Assembly (NCBI GenBank): GCA_902729315.2
Contig: LR746277.1
Coordinates: forward strand, 2,981,001 to 3,045,000
Origin: Spirodela intermedia
Taxonomy: Eukaryota; Streptophyta; Magnoliopsida; Alismatales; Araceae
Direction of reading: 5' to 3'
DNA length: 64,000 bases
This document shows, one piece after another, positions 22,456-34,330 of the stretch (positions are counted from its first letter, which is position 1; each line of letters begins with the position of its first letter). The translations under genes and the position numbers were made by a program. The notes below the pieces were generated by a model, which worked only from the letters and a program-made list of their open reading frames with translations, was not told the DNA's origin and ran no database searches.

Positions 22456-25400
22456 TCACGTGGATCTCTGTCTCTTGTGGTTAGAGCGACCCAGAAAGCA
22501 GTGGCGCAGTCGCTGGCTCAGTGACTCCGACTTCTCCGGCTTCTCATTCTTGCCCCCCTTTCTTGATGACTTGGGCTTCTTGTTCTTCTCTTTTGATGCG
22601 TCGCTGGAGGATCTCCGTTGTATTCTTCTGAGAGGTGTGGCGAGCACCTTGAGCGCCATCTGAGTACCCCAGTGGAAGGAACTCTTTCAGCAACATTAAT
22701 AAATATAATTTTTTTTTAAAAATAGAGTAATGCCATTTATGAAGAGTTGGAATATTTATTTACATGAAAAAAAATGACAAGAATCCTAGAACCATGACCA
22801 CAGAAAAAAAAAAAAAAAAAACGGGGCATAAATATGAAGGGGGAACCTGGTGTCTGCTGTTGCTTCTTGCACACTCGGCTGAAGATGACTCCTCTTCACT
22901 AACTCCTCCCAAGGAGGAACACCTTCCCCAACTCTCTCGGTTGGAGCTCGTATATGAGCAGCATTCGTCGTTCAGCCCTTTTGCCTTCCCCTGGTGTTCA
23001 TCATTCTGCTCGTTCGTTCTCTCCTGATGGGAGATGCCAGAGAATCCAGCATTCAGTACAGTACGCTCTTTCACAAGGATCATAGTTGTCAGCACAGAGA
23101 ATCTAATGAACTGCGTCCATGTTGAGTAACCAGTCAAGAAAGCCGATTTACTTCCATTACTTTTACTAAAAAATCATGAAAACAGTGCATTTATGAGTCT
23201 GCATAATTACTTCAAAACTGAGGGTGCACCAGATGAACCTTGATTATAATATAACTCTGGCACTGAAGGTCTGGAGCGGTTATCATGTAATACCCTAGTT
23301 TGGGACATTCATCATTCATTCTTCCTATACATTTCAGCAAGAAACCGTATCTCATGATTCTATATACATATTTCTCCATTGTATATCGACTGGTATTAAT
23401 CACTTATCAATCCAAAAGAGGCTGAAATATTAGATTATGGCGAGTAAAGGAATGAATACAAATTACCGGAAAATGGGAACACACATCATCATTCCCCCCT
23501 GCTTCAATGATAAACTTGGATTCATCCAGCAAATTTGCCTGTAATGAACAATGAATTTTTTTTTTCTAGAATATTCTCATTAAAATTAAAGTGAAATTTG
23601 TTGAAAAGAATGGAAACAAACCCCAAGTTCAGTTTGAGTAAGAGCTTCACTTTCAGAAAGAAGTTCAGCAACGGATTTTGTATCTGGACCTGATTTGCAT
23701 TAGAAAATCTAAACTGAGGATTACAAACAATAGAGAACACGACCGATTACATCCAAAAGAATGCACTCCTCCACCTTTAGGAAGAAAGGGAGCTGATGAG
23801 GAACTTGCTGCATCACTGCTGACTGAGCGGAGACCAGCGATAATCTCATACAATAAACTCTGGAAAAAAAAAAAAAAGGTTCCAAGTTATAGAAATTATT
23901 TAGAAACTTATCTCAAATTTCGCAACAGACAATAATGATTCATTATGAAGTGACAATGTTGAGACCCTGAAGTGTCTACATATAAGAGAAGGGAGAAATT
24001 TCAAATAAGAAAAGAAAAATATCAAGCCCATCCTATCAAAATTAATGCATATGATGTGCAGGAATCACCTCATCCATTCCCGCACCAACCTTCAAGCCTC
24101 CCAGATCATAGTATTTCTCCAGTCTACTTGAGGGCGATGAGGAAATTTGAGGAGGGTGAAGAACATTGTAAAAAAATATGGAAACTGAATCATAATAAAA
24201 CTGTGGCCGTGGAGAGTTATGATCACCCTCAAATTTAATTATGTTCTTATCCCCCTGTAAAAAATAAAAAACATAAAAATACGTCCAAACTTGTTATTTC
24301 CCCTTTATTTCGAAAAGGTCACAAACATAGCGACTAAATATGAGAAAGCAGAAAATACTTCATACCGCATATGAGTTGTAAATAAGGTCGGAATGATGTG
24401 GCTGAATAAATACATCATCTGCAGCATGTCCAAATAAAGCCGGAATAAATGTCTTCGGTGCAAACTATTCAAACAAACAGCAATCAGTACACATTAAAAA
24501 ATTGGCCTTAAAAAAGACAGTATACTGTGCATTGCAAGGATTTCATATGATAGAGATTGTTTTAAGCTGCCATTTTATACTTGGAGAACCGGTGCACTTA
24601 TGTACTAAATTTAGGTTACATTTTGACAATCCAGCAACTAATATTTCGGGACCAAATGACATAAGATGTACATCAACCAAAAAGCTCTATGAAAAATAAT
24701 GGTGCCAATTGATGGGGTCAAACTGAAGCCAAGCCTGACCCGAATCTTTTTCGGTTGAGACCTCTCAAACTAGCGTAGAAATAAAAGCAGGCCCAATCTG
24801 GTTATCCTGATACATATGAGTTGGGTCAGGGTTTAGTGTGGTCCAGCCAAGAAGCCCATATTCAATTTATGTGCCACCACGTACCTCTCTCTCTCTCTCT
24901 CACGTCCAGACATCAAATCACTTCATCCCTCTACCCTTTCTTCCTCCTCCCTCATTTCTCCCGTGTGAATTGCAATCCACTCAACCTTCTGTTCACAGTC
25001 CCTCTTCCATTTTTCCGTCTGGCCAGCAAAACCCGATCTCCCAGCAGCTGCCAGCACATCACTGGGCAAGTGGATTGGGTCGGAAAGGCCTATTCAGGCT
25101 CGGGTCAGGTTCCCTTGAGTTGGCTCAGCCCCCGCTTCCCATGCTTTCCCGCTAGGCCTGGGATGAGAGTGAGGGTTAAACCTAACCAGTCTCACGCTGC
25201 GCCTGAGACGACTGCCCCTGTCCAGCTCCCTGACGCCTCCAAATACACTGGCCGCCGCTCCATTGACCACGCCTGCCCCAGCGTCACAAGAGAGGTCGTG
25301 GAGAATATAACATACGGGGGATGGGAGCATGAGCTCAACACGTTACCATACATTTGCCCTCCCATTTTCTCCCCTGCCTCCCTTCAGACCAGTCATATGA

Positions 25401-28400
25401 CCCCAATTCTGAAGATGATAGCACTGTACAGTTTACTTTCCTAATAACGCCTTGCAAGAACAAATAATGGTCGACTTTCCTGGACCAGAAACAGAAGTGA
25501 AGAAACAAACCTGTACAGCATTGAGATCCATGATGTCAAACTTGGCCCTTTTCTGAATGACATGCCGCATGTACTGAACAGCAATTTTAATCTGAACAGA
25601 AAAAAACAATTCGAGAGGAATCAATTATTTGAAGTTTGAAATCGACTCGTAATTCTCTCTAGAGGCGCCTGTCGGTTAAGATTCACAATTGATAATAACC
25701 AGCTTCCCATGCCTTTGTAGAATGAAAAAATATTATGATCACACAAGAGACTCATGGATACAAACTAAGAGTAGGAAGAACCGACATGCTTACGCATCAA
25801 ACGGGAAAAAGATAAATATTAAGTTTACCAAGACTGCGACAATAAATGTGCAAATGAAAAGTTAACAGTGGCTGGCTAGAACAGCAGAGTTGGATAGTCA
25901 TGGGAACTCCTCAATCCAGTTAAACCAGTTGTAAAGGAAAAGATTGAATACACTTTATAAGTTAAAAAAAGGGAACTTGAAAAAAGAAAAAAAAAGAAGA
26001 AACGAATCAGAACTTGGATCAGCTGTCTGGTAGGTGCCAATTCTCTTACAGCAAGCCATAAGAAGAGTGAAGGAGAAAGAAGAAGAGAACAAGAATGAAT
26101 GACTATGAGCTAATGCTTTACCAACTGTGCTTCAATGCCTGTATTTTCGCAGGTATCAGATCCTATTAGACTATGTACATAAAACAAGGAATAACATAGC
26201 AAAAGCCCAAAAGCCTTGTTACTCTCAATCAACCCACAATAACGAACAAATATTTCCGAAATTTTTATTGCTAAACTTTAATGTTTACCTCGTCACGGTC
26301 CGCCTAACTTTCCAAGATAAGCATCACCATATCCAATTCCATTTGGATCAGAAAGTCACAACCCAATATATTTTTTATTGTTTGAAATAGGGTTCATTTT
26401 TCTTTTCTGAGCTGAATCAAGAGAAGTTGGCTTATTTTTGAGACGACACGGGGAAGTTAAGGGTAGAAAAAGGAAGGAGGGAAAAAACCTCACCTTGGGC
26501 TGTCCCTGACCGCCTGCCCCACAAGTTACACCAACGAAATTACCTACTACCTAATCAGAACTTTCCCTGAGGATTGACAGGCAAGGGTGGTCTGATCCTG
26601 ATGACCTGGCTATTCTACTTGCCAAATCTAGCCCCCTCCCCACCCCAACCCCAAAAAAAGAAAAAACATAAAATAAAAGACTCAGACATGAATTTTTTTC
26701 AGTCAGACCAAGGTCCAAGATTGAACTATTCGACATCTGGCAAACCCAGCCGCAACAAATGGATGGGTTCATGATGGAAGGATCACCAACCCAAACAAGA
26801 GCGATGTACTAGTTGAGATTCTGCTGAAGTCAAATGTTATAACAAGGGACAACAGTATATGAGAATAAAAGAAGCTGAAACGACAACCGTACTGTGAATT
26901 TTGGAAGACGAATTTTGTAAACATCCACTAACTCCATCATAAGATTAAATAAGTTGGAGAAAGCACTGTCCAACACCATTCCAGCAATAGATGGGTCTTC
27001 TGCTCCATAAAGAAGGCTGCAAACAATTATAATACGTAGAATGTGTCAAAGCCACAAATAGCTCAGGTAATGATTCTATTGAACTCTTGGAATGAAAGCG
27101 TAATCATTCCACGTTCGTTTCGCACAGTTTTTAAGGAAAAAGAAACGTGTGCTAAGAGTCAATTGACATGACCGAAAGAGGAGCCGTTTCATGGCCTCTA
27201 CGAATATCTGATGAATCACATCAGATCTAAAATCATATGGATAATAGACGCAGATGACACCAAACTGCTCCAAAGTTACTTTTTCCCTTGAATGCCAGGT
27301 AAAAGTACATTGCATCAAGTAATTGGAAAAGACTAATTTCTACGGCACATGTGTATGCACATGTTGAGAAGGCGTGTATAGCTTGATGAACCATCATGAC
27401 AAGTGCTGCTCCAAGGATTTAACTGTCTTGGTATCATAAAAGAATTCAATGTTAATGACCACCAATCTGCACCCTAGGTAAGGTCAATAACTGGGCATGA
27501 CATCTAGAAGCTGAATCAGATTAAAAAAAAAGTGAACATATAATTTAACATTTGGTTACTATTATAAACTTCTAATCGATTGGTCTCCCCAGTTTCCGAT
27601 TCTTTTCCGGAGTAACTATTACCCAGCATACCCCAGACATGCCCTCGTCAAAACAACAGGCTCTTTTGCCAACTATACAGCAGTTTTACAAAGGTTGACC
27701 AGTTCAGAAGGATTGGTTATTCAAGCTGGTTCACAGCATCATAATATGCAAATGTTGCATGAACAAAAAACTAAAGAGTTACCTTGTGACGGCGCCCATT
27801 GATCGTCCCCACAAGCCGATACATGAAATTTGTTTGTTGCTCCGGAGAAAAGACACAACAGCTTTGAGATCATCTTTCTGTTTAGTTTAAGGCATCGTTA
27901 GCAGACACTAAAATCATTAGAATTAAAAATAAATAAGCATAAATTAAATATAAGAATACCTCGTGCCAGCCAAGGCTGACATAATCTCCATCTGATAGGC
28001 CTGAGCCAGAAAAGTCAAGAGTAAAGACAGTTATATTTGAAGGTAGTAGAATTACAGCAGCCTCATTTGCATCAGCTCTGCAACCACTGCAAAATGTATA
28101 TGGTGTTACAGGAAAATGTTATAAAAATGGACTCATTGACAAGCAAATGCAACTTTTGGGCGCAACACATGACCTAGACGTGCATTTTCGCAAATCGCCC
28201 AAGCTATTGATTATGTTTTATTGTTTACTGCCGTAGTTGAAATAATGTAGTTCATCACGGCAACACTAGGGTCACACAACACAATGAAGAGAAATGCATA
28301 TCTTTACTTTAGCAATGTCAAACATGAAACAGTGACTCATTCACAACATTAGAATAGCTACGCTACTGAAACCTAAAGAGAGCACAAAACAGGAAAACGT

Positions 28401-31400
28401 AGGCAACCTATTTCCATGGCAATAGATGACACAAGGTAATGGAGTGTCTTCAGGATGAGTAGCCGGGACATAATGACTGCAACGTAGGATATGTCCTCTT
28501 CCGTTTGTCAGCTGCAGAGAAATTTTAGAAAAAGATTTCAACGGCTATTAAAGGCAATTCAGGCAAGCATTATAAAGTCGACAACAAAAAAAAGACAAAA
28601 TCTCAATGAATGATATTCATACTTGCCTCAATGTCCTGTCGTTTGAATTTTCTGCCAGCAAGAGTGAATTCTGGTTCCCATAAATATTGGTCCGGATTGT
28701 ACTCTGCCCTGTATATTCACCAAAATTAAATAGTTCAAGCAATGCTTGAAGGACAAATAACAGCAACCGCAAATTTAGTCTATTGTGACTTCTTGGAGTA
28801 GATAGCAACAAATCTGGCACAGAACAACTGAATTTCCAGCGCTGAACTCTCCAAATTTTAATCATGACTTAGAGTGATCCATAAGAAATACAGGAGAAAT
28901 ATTCTTTTCTTGAATCGAGATAATCCTGTATTAGGAATACCCTCTATAGTAACTAGTCACAGATACGGCGATATAAGTATTTATGTTCAAACATTATGTA
29001 CCATTCTTTTGATTTGGGCGATCATACAAAGCAGTCGACTTAAGTAGAAAGAGAAAAACTAAAAGAATCACAAAAAAAACTACTCTTGAGAAGAAAAATA
29101 TTCCTTCGTAGAGATTATGAGCACCAGTCAGTACCATAACCCTAAATAGTAAGAAAGTATCTGCTATAAGCAAAATTGTATGGCATCACATCTATGTTTT
29201 TTAAACCAAGCTTATGTTGGCTCAATAGATGTTCATGGACCCAAGCCTATTTTTAGACAAGGTTGGATACCAAAACTCATTGTATGAGAATTGTTTTTGA
29301 CCCAACCTACCTGGATGGAAACAGAATGAACCCTCTTCTTAAAACCTTCCCTTTGTCTCGTTTCCTCTCACAAGCACTGCCAAGCCTGGCTCTATGGGTT
29401 TCCTATCACATCCCATTACCACTTCCTGACCTTGGCCACCCTCGTATTCCAGCAAATTTGAAACTGATGGAATCCTCAATGTTAGAAACCTTCCGAGGAA
29501 GAATTTTCAAGGAAACAAAATGGGTTCCAAAAATGGAACAAGTAAGTAAAACGGAAAATAAATGAGAATCAGCAGAAAATAGAGTTCTTTCCGTAGTGTA
29601 TTGCTGTGGAAAAGGTAGAGTTGTTTTGAAAAAACAGCCATCAGTTAAAACCAACAGAGGGTGGCTTAATGTTTCCTCTACCGCTGTCCCCAACCCAGTC
29701 TCGACTACCTACCCACTTCCATCTTCAAAACTCCCTCTGTAAATCAACCCTCTTCCACTGGATTATTCCAACACCCCCCACGACACCCCCCTTTCCCTTC
29801 TTGACCTCATTCGATCCCTTTCCAGAGACCCCACTCATCTCCACCGGTCTTCCACCCAAGCCCCTTCCTCTCATTATTTTTTACACCAGCATTTCGTCAT
29901 TTGCTTCCTCCTCCCATCCCCCTGACTCCTGGGATTCCTCTACACTAATCCTGCTCATTTGCCAATCTTCCTGGCACACTACTTTCCTCATTTTGTTGAG
30001 CCACACGAGCTCCAGGTCGAATGACACCAGATTGGACCTAGTAAGAAATAAAACTCAACATGATGTTTGTCCTGTTCAGTCAAAACCACGTTAATGGTCC
30101 TTCAAACGTCGGTTATAAATAGCTCAGTCCCGATGACACGTCTACAGCAATCCAATATAGTCTTAGTTAACGAACTACTTGAAGATTAGAATATGCATCA
30201 TAAATGTGGTGATTTTATCTCTGTTTCCATAGTATTTTGTAAGACCCTAGTAGTAAGAGCCAGAGGGTTATAGCAATACCTATTGCCCGAAATCCTGTAC
30301 AACATGACAGGATTAAACATATTGAAGTAGATTGACATTTTATCAAAGAAAAAGTAGAAACAGGAGATGTAGATCTGAAATATGTTGGGACATCAGAACA
30401 GGTTGCTGACATATTCACAAAAGGTCTCACAAGACCAGTATTTCAAAGAATGGTGTCCAAGTTGGGCATGGAAAACATCCATACCCAACTTGAGAGGGGG
30501 TGTTGAACTCTCTAGGACTGTTTTTCCTTTTTATCTGTTTCTTTTCATTGCATTTTCGTCCTTCTCTATCATCCCCTGTGTTAAGTGGATCCATTAGACT
30601 GTTAACGGATCCACTTAAAGACTAATGTAATGGGCCTTGCCCATTAACTCATGTAACCTGTACCTAAGCGGGAAACCAAGATAATTGATATAAGATTTTG
30701 GGATTGCGGAAACTCTGCTCCAAGAAGTGGTGACTGATTCATCTTCCTGGAAGAGAAGGATCGTGAAGATCGACTCCTTTCATTCTCCAAGTTGCAAGAA
30801 TCTCAATCAAGATCAGTTCTCAACAAGCAGCATTTCAAGCCGATCACTAATTTATGGCATACTCAAATCGTCAGAATGTGTCTGCAACTAGCAGTCTATG
30901 AAAATTGTCTCGTAATGTGTAAGAGAAATTCACATCACTATATAAATTAGCAGCCAATGGATATAACGAGTGCTGCATTTCAAATCTTCTATTTAAGGAG
31001 CGCTCCATTGCATAGTGTCCATAACTAAATCCGACTCACAAGTACAATGGAAAATGGCATGATGTATCTTCAAAGGATTTGAAATCAGAGAGAGGGTCCG
31101 TTTCGAGTGGCACATGCAGAGAGAGAAGCCAACCTCTTTCAGGACATTCGGCAGCCAAGATTTTGGCAATATTTGTTTAAATGCAGTGAAGGAGTGAGGC
31201 AGTTCTTACATTCAGAATAGCTTATCTTACATAAAATCATAAAAATAATGATATACAAGTAGAGGCATACTTCACTTATTCTAAAAAGATAGTGAAATAA
31301 GTTTACGATCTGATTCAAAAATAACACAATTTCATTTGCAATTCTCATGTTTTCTGTTCATTTTGGTCGATGAGATACTCCTATTGCCTTCATTTGTGAC

Positions 31401-32686
31401 ACCTGTTTTATAGAAAGGATTCAAAGCAACAATATTGAAATCCTAGAAAGATGATCATGTAGCCTTGACGAACACCATCTACCTTGCATCTTCACGAAAA
31501 CTAATGGAAATATAACTCCCAAAAAGAAGGTTATGACCTTTAACAGAGAAATTACATCCCTCCCCCTCTTTTCTAACATCAACCATCTCACCCACATCAT
31601 AGCTTTTTACTGAGAAAAGTTTAACTTATTTCAGATATGCATTTCCCAGAAATGTCATCTCTTAAATTTTGGTTCAATTGCAACAATTAATAAAGGTACT
31701 AACCAATTCAAATTAGTTCTAAACATATATTCAACTTTTATCTTTCAAACAAAGAGAACAAGTAGATATTACTCAAATGCACATTTAATATATATAAACT
31801 GCTATCTTTATGTTCAAAAAACCTGATAGTCCTCAAAAGGCCTAGTAATGTCCATGATCATTCCATGTTGGATCAAATGCCTTTTAGCTTATTTTGGAAA
31901 AGTAGATGTTCATCCAAAGCTGAAGAATTTTCGACATATCCTCTTCCATTTGTGCTATACTCATCATGACCTAAACAACTGCAGTTATTACGACAGCCTC
32001 AATTAACCAAAGTTCACCTTAATTTAACACCGTTAATGCATTGCGGGCCTCTGTGACCGAACATTGAGATATATTTCCGAATTCAAATGTCTTAAATTAC
32101 AATGATGGATCCCATTATTCGAGATATCACTAGACCAGAATTTGAGAAACAAGCAATTAGGCACAATTAGGTTTCACAGGATGTAATTAAATCTGAGTTT
32201 TTAGAATGAGAATCACAGTGCTTCAACTTATCCCACAGTTGCATGGCCAAAAACCATGGGCTAGCAAAACAGCTGCATGTAGTGACTCGACATAGTACAA
32301 ATCATCACTACCCAGGAAACGACAGTAGATTTTCAGTAATATCTATTTACTAAAAGGGCCTAAAGACGCTGTTCTCATTCACCACGAGGGGACAAAATTT
32401 GAAGAAGGATAGAAAAGGATAGAAAACTTTCATGTCCTGTGAGAAAAATTGATTTAAAAATTACTCAGATTGTATCTAAAACGAGCGCTGGAGGGCACAA
32501 AAAAAATAAGGGTCACAGATATTGTAGGGCCCTACGACTTGATCAAACAAAGGTCACTTTATATGCATTGAGGTAGAAACAACAGAAGACAAATTTCCGT
32601 GAGAGTAAATTTTCATTCGGAAATAAATAACGAAAGAGACTGTACCTTGGCGGTCGGATCACAAAATTGATAAATTGTTCAATCAT
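22456..32686 (-). CDS. Alpha/beta hydrolase, serine-aminopeptidase S33-like domain (14 exons)
   Basis: A predicted serine hydrolase; its substrate is unknown. Exons: 32686-32646, 28708-28627, 28511-28408, 28086-27960, 27877-27783, 27016-26893, 25591-25511, 24464-24366, 24254-24069, 23859-23775, 23689-23622, 23538-23467, 23023 (or 23110)-22847, 22659-22456. All phases agree, giving 514 or 543 residues. Motifs: start MIEQFINFVIRPPR, CVIYCHGNSGCRADA (oxyanion loop), TLDFSGSGLSDG, nucleophile elbow GLWGRSMG (Ser144), acid Asp234/235 in GHAADDVFI, and His263 in GDHNSPRP. The C-terminal third is low-complexity, Ser-rich (ECCSYTSSNRESWGRCSSL) and ends in a basic tail (KKPKSSRKGGKNEK). Plant homologues such as At3g23540 share this layout, from memory. 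Exon 2 ends with a GC donor. Intron 1 is 3.9 kb and contains Copia DNA. The exon 13 start is uncertain. Confidence 0.9.
24821..25440 (+). other. C-rich block inside hydrolase intron 7
   Basis: A pyrimidine-rich plus strand with an accidental open frame of about 207 codons that has no recognisable domain (Ser/Pro/Leu-rich, typical of CT-rich DNA). It contrasts with the AT-rich intron around it. It begins near a GGGTCAGG...GGTTTAGTGTGG stretch and may be an inserted, unidentified element. I do not call a gene here. Confidence 0.35.
29200..30200. other. C-rich segment in hydrolase intron 1
   Basis: Pyrimidine-rich DNA on plus (peak at about 29680-30010, many CCC and TTCC runs), immediately left of the Copia 3' fragment. 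Frames on both strands are low-complexity and unrecognised. It may belong to an inserted element. Confidence 0.35.
30270..30825 (+). mobile_element. 3' end of a Ty1/Copia retrotransposon (RNase H plus LTR) in an intron
   Basis: The plus strand encodes the terminal Copia RNase H: NPVQHDRIKHIEVD, stop, HFIKEK, GTSEQVADIFTKGLTRPVFQ, KLGMENIH, stop. The internal TGA replaces the usual Arg codon (CGA), a single transition. A purine-rich tract (TTGAGAGGGGG) follows and then the 3' LTR. It lies antisense within hydrolase intron 1. The 5' end and most of pol are missing, so the element is dead. Confidence 0.85.
30501..30825 (+). repeat. Copia 3' LTR, about 325 bp
   Basis: Starts TGTTGAACTC directly after the polypurine tract and ends GTTCTCAACA. 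The terminal TGTTGA/TCAACA inverted repeats match. No partner 5' LTR is seen in the window. Confidence 0.7.
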
Positions 32687-34330
32687 TTCCTCAGAATTAT
32701 CCTGCCTTTAAGCTTTGGGGTCGAGCTGACACTCTGAGAACATGAGGTATTTAATATACTAAAAGTTCCATAACCGCAGCCTTGCAGTTTCCCAGAGGGG
32801 ATAAACCCAAAAACCCTTACTCAAGATTAAATCCAATTACCATGAGCTTCCAACTGAGACCAGCTTGACCAGCTAATGTTAGGAGTCTGCTTGTTGCCCC
32901 TTAAATTGTTCTGGGACTCATACTGACTTTAAAATCTCTACCATATGCAGAAGCTTGGCAAGGAGCACAATTTCCCACTGATGGTCTCATTATAATTGCG
33001 GAAGGTTAAAAATTGTGAAGATGAAAAAAACCTCAAAATAACAAACAGAAACTGCCCTTTAATATTTACCACCCAAATACTTGCAAAATTAGGAATATCC
33101 TTTGTTCAGAACCGAAACATTCGTAAATATTTCCGCCTATCAAGAGACGGAGAATCTGTCATTTCTAGGTCCTTCCGCAAATCCATCCACATGAGTTTCC
33201 CTTGAAAAGGCCAGTTGCCCAAGAAAGAACACGAGCATAACTAGCGCGTAACAGGCAGATAACACGCGCGAAGTGGACAAAACAACTCGACTGTAGGAGC
33301 CGTTGTCAAAGCTAATCTCACATCAGCTCCTCGATCTGCCACAAAGTGACCCTGCATATTTCAACAATCCAAAGTGTGACCAAGAAAAATCCAAAAAAAT
33401 CCAAGCAACGACAACCACGCCCGGTGCTGCGGGGATGTAGACATCGAAGATTCGCAAATAAAGGATAGAAGAACAGGACGGACGCGCAGGGGAGAAACGA
33501 GCCCCCTCCCTCAAGAGATAGCGTTTCGAAGACGGCGACGACAAACATTAAACGAACTTCGTGACTCACCTCCGACCCTCGATCAATGTGGGAACCTGGC
33601 AGGCGACGGGGGAAGAGATCGAACCCCCCTTTTCGCTTCCCCGAACCCTTCCTCTCTTCTCAATGCCAGGGGTACATACAGGTCCCGAATGGCCGGCCCG
33701 CTTTCCGGCTTCTCCAGACCCCGACAGCGAACATATGGAAGGCGTCGGCCCCCCCATCGGGACATCAAAGCCATCCCAACGCTAATATTTTACAATAATT
33801 GCCACTTGAGACCCGTTGCGATACGTGGAGTCCAGTAATCCAGATCGTCCGTTCCTCCACTACCCAGATCAGACGATTTTCCCCCGCACGATGCAGGGGT
33901 GGTGGACTTCGAATCAACTACCACCTCGAAAGGGAGGGTGGGGATATATTCGTAAATTATCAACTGTCCTGGTCAAAACCTCTGCCAACTGATGAACTGA
34001 TCGTAGTAGCATCAGATCCACGGGCAGGTGTTATAAAACCGCCATTAATCCAGCTGGCAGCGCATCCTCTCTTAGACTGCCACGTGGCCCCCACTTCATT
34101 TCTCTCAATAACGCCGTCAACTAACGGACTCTGTCTCGGACGGCCCGTGGGCGAGCTGGACCCGGGGAATAGAATATCGCTGCCGGGTTTCCTCTCATGG
34201 ACGATCCAATAAAGAAAAAAAAAGGGTATAGGAATGATGACGTGGAATTCCCAGTCACGTACGATAAAGTTCCCTCTTTTTAATAAAGACCCCATTTAAT
34301 CCAATAAATGATATAAATGCCCACGCGCTT
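32687..34330. promoter_or_regulatory. Upstream region of the hydrolase gene
   Basis: Contains the 5' UTR (possibly spliced from about 33.2-33.6 kb) and promoter of the minus-strand hydrolase gene. Between 33.3 and 34.2 kb the DNA is less AT-rich, with short accidental frames on both strands but no conserved domain. Nothing coding is called. Confidence 0.4.

Noticed and set aside
24821-25444. 207-codon plus-strand frame in a hydrolase intron as a separate gene
   Set aside because: CT-rich low-complexity composition, no domain, no splice context, lies within an intron of a well-supported gene.
30382-30597. Short plus frame as a gene
   Set aside because: It is the out-of-frame shadow of Copia RNase H plus LTR sequence.
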